Origin: Gordonia effusa NBRC 100432
GTDB taxonomy: Bacteria > Actinomycetota > Actinomycetes > Mycobacteriales > Mycobacteriaceae
Reading direction: 5' to 3'
Assembly (NCBI RefSeq): GCF_000241305.1
Contig: NZ_BAEH01000081.1
Location: 1-60,303, forward strand
Length of the DNA: 60,303 nucleotides
The position numbers were made by a program, and so were the translations under genes. The stretch's first letter is position 1; each line of letters begins with the position of its first letter. Shown here piece after piece: positions 1 to 9,814 of this stretch. Below the pieces are notes generated by a model. That model was given only the letters and a program-made list of their open reading frames with translations. It was not told where the DNA came from and ran no database searches.

Positions 1-899
1 TGCACGCCACCGGGGGTGGGTCCGACCACGCGGATCTCGGTCGCGGGTGCTTGCTGATCGTCGTATACCGGATGGGGAGCCACGCTGGCGTGGGCGGCAG
101 CCATTTGCGCGGCGCAGATCGTACCGATTCGCTTTACCGCCGCGCCGTCGACGAACGAGTCGATCGTGTCGAGCGTGACCGGATGTCCGGCGACGAGCGC
201 AGCCGCGAGGGAAACCGCGCCGGTCGGTTCCACGCCGACAACTCGGACGTTCGCGTCAGACTGTCGCAGATAGGCCGTAGTCCCGGTCAGACACCCACCC
301 CCGCCGACCGGACTGATCATCAGGTCGGGCACTTTGCCGAGCTGTTCGACAATTTCGACGGCGATGGTTCCCTGACCGGCGATGGTGCGTCGGTCGTCGA
401 AGGCGTGGATCCAGGTTGCGCCGGTTGCCAGAACGTCGGCCTGAGCCGCCGCCGCGGCCGCATCGAAAGTCTCCCCTACTCGGATCAGTTCGACGAATTC
501 GCCGCCGTGCCAACGGATTCGGTCGCATTTTTGCTTGGGGGTGGTAGTCGGCACAAAGATCCGGCCGCGGATTCCCATCGCGCGGCACGCGAATGCCACA
601 CCTTGCGCATGGTTTCCCGCACTCGCCGCGACCACGCCGTGGCGACGTTCAGCGTCGGTGAGTTGAGCCATCACATTGTATGCGCCACGAATCTTGTAGG
701 AGCGCACCGACTGTAGGTCTTCGCGCTTCAAATACACCTGTGCGCCAACACGTTCGGACAGTCGGGGCGAGAATTCCAGCGGGGTACGCGTGACGGCGTC
801 AGCGATACGGGCGCCGGCGGCGATGATCTCGTCAATCGAGATCGGTTCTCCGGCCTGTCCGCTTGCCTGTTCTGACGTCGTCGTTTGCGCGTGATTCAC
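1..899 (-). CDS. ilvA: threonine dehydratase (3' end beyond window)
   Basis: PLP-dependent threonine ammonia-lyase, which deaminates L-threonine to 2-oxobutanoate, the first step of isoleucine synthesis. The minus strand reads continuously from a GTG at 899 to the window edge, giving 299 residues. Visible motifs are SYKIRGAYN (the Lys that binds PLP), SAGNHAQG, and the glycine loop VGGGGCLTG that holds the PLP phosphate. The C-terminal part, including any regulatory ACT-like domain, lies outside the window, so the biosynthetic (IlvA) and catabolic forms cannot be fully separated. An ATG slightly upstream is out of frame, so GTG 899 is the best start. Confidence 0.93.
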   Translation of the reverse strand, partial: MNHAQTTTSEQASGQAGEPISIDEIIAAGARIADAVTRTPLEFSPRLSERVGAQVYLKREDLQSVRSYKIRGAYNVMAQLTDAERRHGVVAASAGNHAQGVAFACRAMGIRGRIFVPTTTPKQKCDRIRWHGGEFVELIRVGETFDAAAAAAQADVLATGATWIHAFDDRRTIAGQGTIAVEIVEQLGKVPDLMISPVGGGGCLTGTTAYLRQSDANVRVVGVEPTGAVSLAAALVAGHPVTLDTIDSFVDGAAVKRIGTICAAQMAAAHASVAPHPVYDDQQAPATEIRVVGPTPGGV

Positions 900-1035
900 T
901 CTGTAATCGTCTCATCTGCACCGCTCACGAGTACAAGCGGGCGAACCTGCCGTCCTATGTACATCGCGCACGTTGCAAGCGTAGGGTGACCCAAGTCATG
1001 CCACGTCCGCACACTGACCGGCTTTCGGAGGCACC

Positions 1036-1998
1036 ATGCGCGTCACTCGAACACTACGATTACTCACCGCTAGCGCTGCCGCATTGGGCAGCGCACTCGC
1101 CCTGACCACGGGGTTCTCCCCGAGTGCGAGTGCTGCCGTGTGCGCCGGAGCCGGACAGCCCGCGCGCTTGGTCGGCGTGGTGCCGGGTGCGGCGCTGGAA
1201 GGTTTGACCGTCGATAAAGCCGGTCGCCTCTACACGACGGACCTGTTGTCGGGCAACGTGTTTCGTATTAGCCGTCCAGGAGGGCGGGCTGTCCCAATCG
1301 CCCGAGTTCCCGGCGGCTCCGGCGCGGGTGCATTGACCTGGACACCGGACGGCACACTGTTGGTCGGGTACGGTGCCGACGCACGAGTCATCGTCGGCGA
1401 TTCATTGCGGCACGCCTCGATCGCGCGATTGAATATCCGCACCGGCGCACTACGACCGTGGGTTACCGGGCTGTCCGCAGCCAACGGGATGGCGACCGCC
1501 CGCAATGGGATCGTGTACGCCACCAACGACTTCGGCAATCTGATCGGCAAGGTGTATCCGAACGGTGCGGTACGCGGGGCGTGGGGGTCACTGCCGAGTG
1601 CGAATGGCGCGGTACTGGGACGCGGCGACCGATTCCTTTACGTGTCAAGGACTTTCGCCAATCCTGGGGTAAGCCGCATTTCGACGAGCAATCCCCGGTT
1701 CGTGCAATCGTTGGTCACGTTCGGCGGCGGCGACGCGACGTCGGCACCTGACGGCCTTACTCTCGATTCACGTGATCGGCCCATCGTGCCGCTCAATACC
1801 GGTGGACGCATTATCCGAGTCACCTCACCCGGACGTTACTGCACGCTGGCGTCGGGGCTACCGCTGAGCAGCGTCGTGAGCTACGGTCAGGGCAAGCAAG
1901 GATTCTCCGCCGGACACCTCTATCGAGCCGGCTTCGACGGTCGGATCTACGAGATTCCCGGTGGCTACGATTCGCGAGCGGTAACCGCGGCGCCGTAG
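1036..1998 (+). CDS. secreted SMP-30/gluconolactonase-like beta-propeller protein
   Basis: A 320-residue exported protein of unknown substrate. The start is well fixed by a GGAGG Shine-Dalgarno a few bases upstream of ATG 1036. Residues 1-34 form a signal peptide: basic MRVTRTLR, a hydrophobic Ala/Leu core, then a cleavage-like ASA-A. The mature part holds repeated blade-like segments (GLTVDKAGRLY, ALTWTPDGTLLVGYG, GMATARNGIVYATND, GLTLDSRDRPIV) typical of SMP-30 or NHL-type six-bladed propellers. Two cysteines (about residues 36 and 272) could form a disulfide. The last 34 bases overlap the 3' end of the convergent small membrane protein gene. Enzymatic activity cannot be assigned. Confidence 0.8.
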   Translation: MRVTRTLRLLTASAAALGSALALTTGFSPSASAAVCAGAGQPARLVGVVPGAALEGLTVDKAGRLYTTDLLSGNVFRISRPGGRAVPIARVPGGSGAGALTWTPDGTLLVGYGADARVIVGDSLRHASIARLNIRTGALRPWVTGLSAANGMATARNGIVYATNDFGNLIGKVYPNGAVRGAWGSLPSANGAVLGRGDRFLYVSRTFANPGVSRISTSNPRFVQSLVTFGGGDATSAPDGLTLDSRDRPIVPLNTGGRIIRVTSPGRYCTLASGLPLSSVVSYGQGKQGFSAGHLYRAGFDGRIYEIPGGYDSRAVTAAP

Positions 1999-2213
1999 TG
2001 CATGCGGGTCGCGACGAAAGCACCGATGCCGACGAGTAAGCCAACCCAGCTGGCGACCTCGCCAGATCCGGTAACGAGAAGCGTCGCAATGATCGCGGCA
2101 ACTGCCGCGACGACGAGTGCGATCTTGTCATAGGGCCAAGCGACGCCGGCAAGAGAAACCGAAGGGACGCTAACGCGAGTGCGCTGAGACTGGGTCGGAA
2201 CCAGAGTCACCAT
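1965..2213 (-). CDS. small membrane protein of unknown function
   Basis: An 82-residue protein starting at ATG 2213, which has AGGAGAG about 10 bases upstream. In-frame sequence further upstream runs into the tandem repeat region and is unlikely to be coding. It has a short basic N-terminus, two hydrophobic segments (about residues 27-46 and 50-66, the second following a GSGEVAS turn) and a short polar tail. I recognise no family. It is the nearest gene downstream of dnaE1 on the same strand, separated from it by about 360 bp of repeats, so co-transcription is doubtful. Confidence 0.6.
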   Translation of the reverse strand: MVTLVPTQSQRTRVSVPSVSLAGVAWPYDKIALVVAAVAAIIATLLVTGSGEVASWVGLLVGIGAFVATRMHYGAAVTARES

Positions 2214-2315
2214 CGTCGAACACTCTCCTAAGGCTGTGCGGTGACCACAGTTTAGCAGAGGACCCACTAAAGTTTTCGGCCCCCCGAACTCTCGGCGTGG
2301 TGACCCCGAACGAAT

Positions 2316-2432
2316 CGATGGTCGAGTGCCGGCCCACCCCTGATGGTCGAGTGCTGGCCCACCCCGACGGGTCGAGTGCTGGTCCACCCCGAAGGTCGAG
2401 TGCCGGCCCACCCCGATGGTCGAGTGCCGGCC
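2316..2432. repeat. tandem array of 24-25 bp units (about 4.7 copies)
   Basis: Units begin at about 2317, 2342, 2366, 2391 and 2415, each of the form GATGGTCGAGTGCCGGCC followed by CACCCC, with one or two substitutions per copy. The last copy runs directly into a dispersed REP-like element, whose end (GGTCGAGTGCC) is the core of the repeat unit. The array lies in the noncoding gap between dnaE1 and the small membrane protein. Confidence 0.9.
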
Positions 2433-2550
2433 GGCGAGCTTGCGAGGCGGCTGGTGTATCGAGACCGCGCAAGACAAAAGCACGAACCCAGCAACCGCGA
2501 GTCACCCAGTCTCGATACACCTCGTCGCTAACGGTCCTCGGCACTCGACC
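2415..2550. repeat. inverted pair of REP-like dispersed elements
   Basis: The left half (2415-2466) runs from GGTCGAGTGCCGG through GCGAGCTTGCGAGGCG to GGTGTATCGAGAC. The right half (2509-2550) is the reverse order, GTCTCGATACACC to GGCACTCGACC. The same signature ends recur at 13499-13766 and 51105-51320, always in noncoding DNA. Elements with such ends are common in Gordonia-like genomes (family knowledge). No transposase is nearby. Confidence 0.8.
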
Positions 2551-2577
2551 AGCAGATGTCACACGCCGACGAAAGAT

Positions 2578-5500
2578 CTATCCACCCATACAAGTGGGGC
2601 CCAATAGGGCTTTCAGATCCCCCATCAACGCCGAGCTCGGTGTGACTCGCAGCGATTCGGTCAGCCGCAGCACGGTCGACTTTCGCTCGCTGACCAGGGT
2701 CACGTGGACGTCGGCGCTACCGGGGTGCCGTCGCAGGACCTGTTTAAGCGCACCGACCCGGTCGGGGGTACACAGGCGGGCGGACAGGGTGAGGCTGATG
2801 GGCTTGTCTTTGCCGACGTGGGCAAGATCAGGGACGGCGAGGTCGTTGGCGCTGATCATCATGGAGTCGTCGCGCATGTTGACGCGCGCCTTCACCAGTA
2901 CGATGTTATCGGCGACGATATCCATGCCGAAGGCCGAGAAGGAGCGCGGGAAGAAATACACTTCCACGCCACCGACGAGGTCTTCGAGGGTAACGACCGC
3001 GTAGGGTTCACCCTTCTTGTTCACCCGCCGGGCGACTGCGGAAATAATGCCGCCGATGGTGATCTGCGCCCCGTCAGCGACGTCGCCCTCAAGCAGTGAG
3101 GTGATTGACGTGTCCGTCTGAGCCGCAATCGCCTGCTCAAGACCGCCGAGCGGATGGCCGGAAACGTAGAGGCCCAACATCTCTCGTTCGAGCGCCAGTT
3201 TGTGTTTGGAATCCCATTCCTCGTCGGGAATCTTCACCGCGAACACATCGGCAAGCGAGTCATCCGCACCGCCGCCGATGTCACCGAATAGATCGAATTG
3301 CCCGATCGCCTCCGCCTTCTTGGTGCCCAGAACCGATTCGACCGATTCGGCATGGACGAGGAATAGGCCCTTGCGGGGATGCGACAGTGAGTCGAACGCA
3401 CCGGCTTTGATCAGCGACTCGGTGACCTTCTTGTTGCAGGCGGTGACATCGATTTTGCCCAGGTAGTCGGAGAAGTTGGTGAACTTCCCCTTTTCCTCTC
3501 GGGCGGCGATGATCGACGACACCACACCCGTGCCGACGTTGCGCACCGCGGCGAGGCCGAAGCGAATATCGCTGCCGACGGCGGCGAAGTTGTTCTGCGA
3601 CTCGTTGACGTCGGGCGGTAGGACGGTAATCCCCATCTTGCGGCAGTCGGCCAGGTAGATCGCGGCTTTGTCCTTGTCGTCGCCGACCGAGGTCAACAGG
3701 CCGGCCATATACTCGGCCGGGTAGTTCGCCTTGAGGTAGGCGGTCCAATAAGACACGAGACCGTACGCGGCGGCGTGAGACTTGTTGAACGCATAGCCGG
3801 CGAACGGGAGAATGGTGTCCCATAGCGCGGTAATCGCGGCCTGCGAGTAGCCGTTGTCGAGCATTCCCTTCTGGAAACCCTCGTACGCGTCATCGAGGAT
3901 TTCTTTCTTCTTCTTACCCATCGCGCGACGCAGCAAGTCGGCTTGGCCGAGCGAGTAGCCGGCGACCTTCTGCGCGATCTGCATGATCTGCTCTTGGTAG
4001 ACGATCAAACCGAATGTGTCACCGAGGATTTCGCGAAGCGGCTCTTCGAGTTCGGGGTGAATCGGCTTGACTTGCTGACGGTTGTTCTTCCGGTCGGCGT
4101 AATCGTTATGCGCGTTCATGCCCATCGGGCCGGGCCGGTACAGCGCACCGACGGCGACGATGTCCTCGAATTTGGTCGGTTGCATACGCTTGAGCAGTTC
4201 GCGCATCGGCCCGCCGTCGAGCTGGAAGACGCCGAGGGTCTGACCGCGGGCCAGCATCTCGTAGGTCGTCTCGTCATCGATGGGCAGCGCGTCCATGTCG
4301 ATTTCGAGGCCGCGGTTGAGCCGAATATTCTCCAGCGCGTCATTGATGACGGTGAGGTTGCGCAGCCCCAGGAAGTCCATCTTCAGCAGGCCGATGGCCT
4401 CGCAGGACGGGTAATCCCAGCCGGTGATGATGGCGCCGTCCTGGGCACGTTTCCACACGGGGATGGCATCGGTCAGCGGCTCGCTCGACATGATGACCGC
4501 ACACGCGTGGACACCGGCGTTGCGGATCAGCCCCTCCAGGCCGAGCGCGGTGTCGTAGATGCGCTTGACGTCGGGATCGGTCTCGATCAGCGTGCGTACT
4601 TCGGCGGCTTCGCCGTAGCGCTCATGGCTGGTATCGGTGATACCCGACACGGAGATGTCCTTGGCCATGATCGGCGGCGGCAGTGCCTTGGTGATCCGGT
4701 CGGCAATCGCGAAACCCGGCTGACCGAACTGAACTCGGGCCGAATCCTTCAGTGCCGCTTTGGTTTTAATAGTTCCGAAGGTGATGACCTGCGCGACCTT
4801 GTCGCTACCCCATTTGTCGCTGGCGTAACGGACCATCTCGCCGCGACGGCGATCATCGAAGTCGATATCGATATCGGGCATCGATACGCGCTCGGGATTG
4901 AGGAATCGCTCGAACAGCAGTCCGTGCGGAATCGGGTCGATGTTGGTGATGCCGAGTGACCAGGCGACGAGGGATCCCGCTGCCGAACCACGTCCGGGGC
5001 CGACTCGGATGCCGACGTCGTGCGCGTGGCGGATGAGGTCGGCGACAACGAGGAAGTACGCCGGGAAGCCCATCTGAATGATGACGTCGAGTTCGTAATT
5101 CGCGCGTGCCGAGTACTCCTCGGGAACCGGTTCGGGTGCGAATCGATCGGCTAGTCCAGCCAGGACCTCCTTGCGCAGGAAGGTCTGCTGCGTCTCCGGT
5201 TCGGGGACCGGGAAGACCGGCATCCGGTCGCGGTGGGTGAAAACCTCTTCGTAGGACTCGACACGCTCACCAATTTCCAACGTGTTGTCGCACGCACCGG
5301 GCACCTCGCGGTCCCACAGTTCGCGCATCTCGACCGCTGATTTGAGGTAGTAACCGTCGCCGTCGAATTTGAAACGTGTTGGGTCAGAAAGGGTTTTGCC
5401 GGTTTGCACACACAGCAGCGCTTCGTGGCTGGAGGCGTGTTCGCGGGTGACGTAGTGGCAGTCGTTGGTGACGAGTGGCTTGATGCCGAGTTTGCGGCCG

Positions 5501-6138
5501 ATCTCCAGCAGGCCCTGGCGGACCCGGGACTCGATCTCGAGGCCATGCTCCATCAGTTCGAGATAGAAGTTGTCCTTGCCGAAGATGTCCTGCCATTTGG
5601 CAGCCGCGGCGAGGGCTTCTTCCTCGTGCCCGAGCCGTAGGCGGGTCTGCACTTCGCCGGACGGGCAGCCCGTCGTCGCGATGATGCCTTCGGCGTGCTG
5701 AGCGATGATCTCGGCGTCCATGCGGGACCATTTGCCGAGTTGACCTTCTATCGATGCCAGTGACGACAGTTTGAAAAGGTTGCGTAGCCCGGTCGCATTT
5801 TCGGCGACCATCGTCATATGCGTATACGCACCGCTACCGGAGACGTCGTCGGACTTCTGGTCGCGATTACCCCAGAGCACGCGCTTGGTGTTGAAGCGCG
5901 ACTCCGGCGCGATATACGCCTCGATGCCGATGATGGGTTTGATGTCGTGTTTGCGGGCGACGTTGTAGAACTCGCTGGCGCCAAACATGTTGCCGTGGTC
6001 GGTCATACCGATCGACGTCATGCCGAGTCGCTTGGCCTCGGCGAACAGTGGTGCGACCTTGGCCGCGCCGTCCAGCATCGAATACTCAGTGTGGTTGTGC
6101 AGGTGTACGAATGCTCCGGTATCAGACGAGTCAGACAC
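2578..6138 (-). CDS. dnaE1: DNA polymerase III subunit alpha
   Basis: Main replicative DNA polymerase, 1186 residues, the usual length for actinobacterial DnaE1. An N-terminal PHP domain begins with [16 protein letters not shown] (metal-binding histidines). The C-family polymerase core has [11 protein letters not shown] near residue 380 and the catalytic aspartates in PDIDIDF near residue 420. Helix-hairpin-helix and OB-fold ([18 protein letters not shown]) regions follow. There is no intein. The start is a GTG with AGAGG eight bases upstream. The gene is monocistronic in appearance: a long hairpin separates it from rluD upstream, and repeats follow its stop. It matches M. tuberculosis Rv1547. 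Confidence 0.98.
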   Translation of the reverse strand: MSDSSDTGAFVHLHNHTEYSMLDGAAKVAPLFAEAKRLGMTSIGMTDHGNMFGASEFYNVARKHDIKPIIGIEAYIAPESRFNTKRVLWGNRDQKSDDVSGSGAYTHMTMVAENATGLRNLFKLSSLASIEGQLGKWSRMDAEIIAQHAEGIIATTGCPSGEVQTRLRLGHEEEALAAAAKWQDIFGKDNFYLELMEHGLEIESRVRQGLLEIGRKLGIKPLVTNDCHYVTREHASSHEALLCVQTGKTLSDPTRFKFDGDGYYLKSAVEMRELWDREVPGACDNTLEIGERVESYEEVFTHRDRMPVFPVPEPETQQTFLRKEVLAGLADRFAPEPVPEEYSARANYELDVIIQMGFPAYFLVVADLIRHAHDVGIRVGPGRGSAAGSLVAWSLGITNIDPIPHGLLFERFLNPERVSMPDIDIDFDDRRRGEMVRYASDKWGSDKVAQVITFGTIKTKAALKDSARVQFGQPGFAIADRITKALPPPIMAKDISVSGITDTSHERYGEAAEVRTLIETDPDVKRIYDTALGLEGLIRNAGVHACAVIMSSEPLTDAIPVWKRAQDGAIITGWDYPSCEAIGLLKMDFLGLRNLTVINDALENIRLNRGLEIDMDALPIDDETTYEMLARGQTLGVFQLDGGPMRELLKRMQPTKFEDIVAVGALYRPGPMGMNAHNDYADRKNNRQQVKPIHPELEEPLREILGDTFGLIVYQEQIMQIAQKVAGYSLGQADLLRRAMGKKKKEILDDAYEGFQKGMLDNGYSQAAITALWDTILPFAGYAFNKSHAAAYGLVSYWTAYLKANYPAEYMAGLLTSVGDDKDKAAIYLADCRKMGITVLPPDVNESQNNFAAVGSDIRFGLAAVRNVGTGVVSSIIAAREEKGKFTNFSDYLGKIDVTACNKKVTESLIKAGAFDSLSHPRKGLFLVHAESVESVLGTKKAEAIGQFDLFGDIGGGADDSLADVFAVKIPDEEWDSKHKLALEREMLGLYVSGHPLGGLEQAIAAQTDTSITSLLEGDVADGAQITIGGIISAVARRVNKKGEPYAVVTLEDLVGGVEVYFFPRSFSAFGMDIVADNIVLVKARVNMRDDSMMISANDLAVPDLAHVGKDKPISLTLSARLCTPDRVGALKQVLRRHPGSADVHVTLVSERKSTVLRLTESLRVTPSSALMGDLKALLGPTCMGG

Positions 6139-6265
6139 TGGTTAACCTCTCACCGATTTCACACCCTGCACTAGCTACACCACTCTAGAGGGGACGTACG
6201 ACACTTCCGTCCACAGCGCGCCGAGGGGTGACCAATGAGACAGGTGTGGTTACCGTCCCTCAGTT

Positions 6266-6334
6266 GAAAATCGTCCGAATAGTGGGTCACCGAGGGCAAT
6301 ATGCCCTCGGTGACCCACTATTCGGACGATTTTC
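6266..6334. terminator. 33-bp perfect inverted repeat with 3-nt loop, probable bidirectional terminator
   Basis: Positions 6266-6298 pair perfectly with 6302-6334 around the loop ATA. The stem is GC-rich in its inner part and ends in AAAA/TTTT, so either strand carries a hairpin followed by a short U run. It begins 27 bases after the rluD stop, consistent with ending the lspA-rluD transcript before dnaE1. The stem is unusually long and flawless for an ordinary intrinsic terminator. Confidence 0.8.
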
Positions 6335-6360
6335 CCGGGACGCGGCACGTGGGATGGGGC

Positions 6361-7287
6361 TCAACCGTCGCGGAGCAGATCCAGCGCGTGTTGCAGGTCG
6401 GCCGGATATTCGCTGGTGTAGGTCACCTCGCGGCCATCGGCGGGATGCGCGAACGACAGCGCGCGCGCATGCAACCACTGCCGGTCGAGTCCCAGCCGGG
6501 CAGCCAGAACCGGGTCCGCGCCGTAAGTCGGGTCACCGCAGCACGGGTGGTGCAGGGCGGAGAAATGGACGCGGATCTGGTGGGTCCGGCCGGTCTCCAG
6601 ATGTACGTCGAGCAGCGATGCTGACGCGAACATCTCAAGCGTGTCGTAGTGGGTGACGCTGGGTTTACCGTTCGCGGTGACCGCGAATCGCCAGTCATTG
6701 CCCGGATGTCGGCCGATGGCCGCGTCGATCGTGCCGCTCGGCGGATCGAGATGCCCCTGCACCAGCGCGTGGTACCGCTTGTCGACGGTGCGCTGTTTAA
6801 ACGCCCGTTTAAGCAATGTGTACGCCCGCTCCGACGCCGCGACGACCATCACCCCCGACGTTCCGGCATCGAGTCGGTGCACAATTCCCTGCCGCTCATG
6901 CGCCCCCGACGTCGAGATCCGAAAACCGGCGGCGGCCAAGGCGCCGATAACCGTCGGACCGGTCCAGCCAACCGACGGATGGGCCGCGACGCCGACCGGC
7001 TTGTCGACGACGACGATGTCGGAGTCGTGGTAGATGACTTCCAGATCGTCCACCGGCGTCGGCTCGATACGCAGGGGCTCATCGGGTTCGGGCAGCACGA
7101 CGTCGAGCCACGACCCGGCGATGAGTTTGTGCGACTTGCCGACGGTCACCCCGTCGACGGTGATGTCGCCCGCCTCAGCGAGCGCCGCGGTCACGGTGCG
7201 CGACAGTCCCAGAATCCGGGCAGCACCGGCGTCGACCCGCATCCCCGCGACGCCGTCGGGCACCGGCATGGCCCGCGAGTCACGCAT
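6361..7287 (-). CDS. rluD: 23S rRNA pseudouridine synthase, RluA/RluD family
   Basis: Isomerises uridines of 23S rRNA (RluD class, helix 69 region by family). 308 residues from ATG 7287 (MRDSRAMPV). An N-terminal S4 RNA-binding segment ([20 protein letters not shown]) precedes the catalytic domain, which contains the signature HRLDAGTSG with the nucleophilic Asp and the later [11 protein letters not shown] motif. The start overlaps the lspA stop by 8 bp (ATGCGTGA), indicating translational coupling. It is the Rv1540 equivalent. Which uridines are modified is inferred only from family resemblance. Confidence 0.95.
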   Translation of the reverse strand: MRDSRAMPVPDGVAGMRVDAGAARILGLSRTVTAALAEAGDITVDGVTVGKSHKLIAGSWLDVVLPEPDEPLRIEPTPVDDLEVIYHDSDIVVVDKPVGVAAHPSVGWTGPTVIGALAAAGFRISTSGAHERQGIVHRLDAGTSGVMVVAASERAYTLLKRAFKQRTVDKRYHALVQGHLDPPSGTIDAAIGRHPGNDWRFAVTANGKPSVTHYDTLEMFASASLLDVHLETGRTHQIRVHFSALHHPCCGDPTYGADPVLAARLGLDRQWLHARALSFAHPADGREVTYTSEYPADLQHALDLLRDG

Positions 7288-7987
7288 CCTTGGACTCCCG
7301 ATCCGCGTCGTCGAGCCCAGCGGGCGCAGACCCATCTGACTCGACGGAATCTTCGAGTTCATCAGTGGCGCTTGGCTTTTCTGGATCTGAAGTAGGCTGA
7401 GGTTCGACTTCGTCGTCGGATCGACCAGCATCGCGCGCCGCCCAGCCCGTGCGGGTGCCGTCGAATTCGATGCCGATGATGGTTAACACCACCAGCAGGA
7501 CCGCGCCGCAGACGACGGCCGAATCGGCCACGTTGAATACCGGCCACCAGCCGACCGACACAAAGTCGACGACGTAGCCGCGCAATGGTCCGGGTGAACG
7601 GAAAATCCGGTCGACCAGATTGCCCAGCGCACCACCCAGGACCAAACCGAGCCCCAGCATCCACCACCCCGACCGCAGTCGGGCGGAGAATCTGACGATC
7701 ACGACGACCACCACGAGCGCGATAATCGTCAGCACCCAGGTGTACCCGGTCGCCATCGAGAATGCGGCGCCACTGTTGCGCAACAGCGTCAAAGTGACCG
7801 TGTCCCCGATGATCGAAATCGGGTCGGCCGGGTCAATGTGGGCCACGGCTAGGGATTTCGTGGCGATATCCACCGCGAGTACCACCACCGCGATCAGTAG
7901 CAACGTGAGGGTGACCCGCGCCCGCCGTTGCGACGACGGCTGCGCGGAGTCTGTCGAGGGAATGTCTGGCACCCCTCTATCATCCAC
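7280..7987 (-). CDS. lspA: lipoprotein signal peptidase II
   Basis: Membrane aspartyl protease that removes signal peptides of prolipoproteins. About 235 residues with four hydrophobic segments. The catalytic aspartates lie in GNLVDRIF and FNVADSAV, and the conserved NSGAAFS loop is present. The C-terminal tail (about 60 residues, Asp/Glu/Ser rich) is an actinobacterial-type extension. The start is uncertain: GTG 7987 or GTG 7972 both fit, and neither has a clean Shine-Dalgarno. It is coupled to rluD downstream. Two predicted lipoproteins are encoded beside it and would be its substrates. Confidence 0.95.
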   Translation of the reverse strand: MDDRGVPDIPSTDSAQPSSQRRARVTLTLLLIAVVVLAVDIATKSLAVAHIDPADPISIIGDTVTLTLLRNSGAAFSMATGYTWVLTIIALVVVVVIVRFSARLRSGWWMLGLGLVLGGALGNLVDRIFRSPGPLRGYVVDFVSVGWWPVFNVADSAVVCGAVLLVVLTIIGIEFDGTRTGWAARDAGRSDDEVEPQPTSDPEKPSATDELEDSVESDGSAPAGLDDADRESKDA

Positions 7988-8092
7988 GCTTACCGCCGGG
8001 CGTCTGCGGGCTGCCCCGCGCCGGCGCGGACGGCGAACAAAAATGTACGACGCACAGGGAATTGTCAGGGTGCCCTCGATAGGCTGTCGGGC

Positions 8093-9037
8093 GTGTCGTC
8101 TCCTCACTCCGGTGCACGCACCGCCGTACGCGGAATGTGTTGTGCCCTTGCCCTGACCACCGCGTTGAGCGCATGCGGCAGCAAAGATTCCGAACCCGCG
8201 CCCGCACTGGTTTCGAATACGGGTCCCTGTGCGACCGAATCGACGTCGGGTGCCAAGGGCGTGAACCTGCTGCCGATTACACCGGCATCGGTCGGGGTCA
8301 GCAACCTTGGGGGCCAGCCGCGTGAACTTCTCGCCGCGTCACCGAATACCACTGCCGCACAACAGGTTACGATCACCACCACCTCGACCGAAGAACGTGC
8401 CAGCGGCCGGACCGAACAGACGGTGACCATGCCGATCACCGCGCGTATCGGCTGCGACGATCCCACCAACGTGGAGATGACGCTCGGCGAAGTGACCTCA
8501 CCCGACGTTGTGCTCGCCGACGACCTCAAAGCCGAACGCAATTCCCTGGCCGGGATGAGTATCGGGCCGGGTAGCGCACCGATCTCGTTACGGATCGCGC
8601 CACCCGACGCCGCGTCGTCGCAGGCCCGCTCCGCCGTCGAACAGGCACTGGTTCAGGCGTTGCAGCATTCGATCCGACTGGCACAGGTTCCGGTCGGCGT
8701 AGGCGCAGTGTGGAAATCGACGCGGACGATCACCGGGGCGGCGACCACCACCCAGACCATCGAGGCGACGTTGCGCTCCCGCAAAGATGACGTGGTCGTG
8801 TTGGACGTAACCGTCGACGAAACGCCGGTCAACGACGTATTCGCGGTGCCCGGCACCAACCAGACATTGCGCATCAAGCGCTACACGATGACCGGGAAAG
8901 GCACGATCACGATGGATCTGCATCGCGCCCTTCCGTCGTCGGGATCGATCACGATGACGGGCGCACGCGAACTCGTCGGCAACGGTGCTCCACTGCTGCA
9001 AGGAATGGGTTTCACCGTGACCTACCGCAGCCCATAG
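8093..9037 (+). CDS. predicted lipoprotein of unknown function
   Basis: 314 residues from GTG 8093, read away from lspA. The N-terminus is a lipoprotein signal (Arg, hydrophobic stretch, then lipobox LSAC followed by GS), so the mature protein should be anchored at Cys about residue 28. The rest is Thr/Ser-rich and predicted to be beta-rich: repeated [18 protein letters not shown] and [11 protein letters not shown] segments. The tail [20 protein letters not shown] is reminiscent of DUF6263-like secreted proteins, but I am not sure of the family. The gene ends two bases before the shared terminator. Confidence 0.75.
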   Translation: MSSPHSGARTAVRGMCCALALTTALSACGSKDSEPAPALVSNTGPCATESTSGAKGVNLLPITPASVGVSNLGGQPRELLAASPNTTAAQQVTITTTSTEERASGRTEQTVTMPITARIGCDDPTNVEMTLGEVTSPDVVLADDLKAERNSLAGMSIGPGSAPISLRIAPPDAASSQARSAVEQALVQALQHSIRLAQVPVGVGAVWKSTRTITGAATTTQTIEATLRSRKDDVVVLDVTVDETPVNDVFAVPGTNQTLRIKRYTMTGKGTITMDLHRALPSSGSITMTGARELVGNGAPLLQGMGFTVTYRSP

Positions 9038-9038
9038 A

Positions 9039-9110
9039 CCGCAAAAACCCCCTAACGTTGGCAGGCGCCATATAGGCGTCCCGCCTCGTTAGGGGGCATT
9101 TTTTTTGCGG
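9039..9110. terminator. bidirectional intrinsic terminator between convergent lipoprotein genes
   Basis: The arms CCGCAAAAA plus CCCCCTAACG at the left match CGTTAGGGGG plus TTTTTTTTGCGG at the right, with an inner GGCG-rich loop. Both strands end in a run of at least five T. The position between two convergent stops (9037 and 9130) fits shared termination. Confidence 0.9.
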
Positions 9111-9129
9111 CGTAACTAGGACACTGCGA

Positions 9130-9684
9130 TCACTTGCTCGGCTTGGCCGCGGTCGGGCACATGGCCGACTTCACGTTATTGGCCGACAGCAGTGGGCAGA
9201 CAGTGCTGTTAGCTAGCTTCCAGCGACCGTCGTCGAAGACGATGCTCGCCTCAAGCTTGGTAGGCACCTCCCCCGGCAGTTTGACCTGCACCTTGACGTT
9301 GGCCTTCTTCGGGCCGGCAGGGATAACCGGGGGGAAGATCTTGTAGGTGACACCCGGGTTGTCCTTGAGTGCCTTGTCCAGCTTGGTGAAGACCTGCGGG
9401 TCCTTCTCCGAGCCCTGCACCAGAAGCGTCTTCTCGCTGGCCGGGGCATCGGCGTCGAGCGCCTTATCAAGCATCTTGTTGAGCACCGCGACGGTCGGGC
9501 GTTTGTTGGGGTCCGTGACTCCGGTAATGCCGTCGGCGCTGGCCGTCGACGACTCGGCGGCCGACGACGAGCTAGGCGCGGTCGGAACGATCGGCGCTTC
9601 ATCATCAGTGCCACATGCTGTCAGCGTGGCAGCCGCACCAAGGACCGCCGCTGCGGCGACAAACTTCGCAAACCTCAAGGTCAT
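9130..9684 (-). CDS. MTB12-like lipoprotein / low-molecular-weight antigen family
   Basis: 184 residues. A lipoprotein signal peptide ends with LTAC followed by GTDDE, then a Ser/Ala-rich linker of about 30 residues. The globular part has the order seen in the MTB12/CFP-2 family: a helical segment (VAVLNKMLDKALD), then KTLLVQGSEKDPQVFTKLDK, then strands ending in VFDDGRWKLANSTVCPLL. Assignment to MTB12 rests on this pattern and length, not on a strong motif. Two late cysteines may pair. It is probably surface exposed. It is an orphan gene on the minus strand, divergent from the asparaginase gene. Confidence 0.7.
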   Translation of the reverse strand: MTLRFAKFVAAAAVLGAAATLTACGTDDEAPIVPTAPSSSSAAESSTASADGITGVTDPNKRPTVAVLNKMLDKALDADAPASEKTLLVQGSEKDPQVFTKLDKALKDNPGVTYKIFPPVIPAGPKKANVKVQVKLPGEVPTKLEASIVFDDGRWKLANSTVCPLLSANNVKSAMCPTAAKPSK

Positions 9685-9814
9685 TCCCTAACTGTCGTAT
9701 CGAAGGTGGCATTTCGCACTTCTTACCGTGCGGACACGAGCTACCACTATGCCAAATGTTCCTGAGAGCACCAACGCTTGACGTTAAGCATTGCGCCCCG
9801 CCACGCTGTTGCGC

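Noticed and set aside
2316..2432. CRISPR-like array near dnaE1
   Set aside because: Tandem units without unique spacers and no cas genes.
3943..4959. Long plus-strand open frame opposite dnaE1
   Set aside because: It is antisense to the conserved polymerase core and reads as low-information sequence; high G+C DNA leaves such frames open by chance.
2578..6138. Intein in dnaE1
   Set aside because: Protein length and motif spacing are normal for DnaE1.
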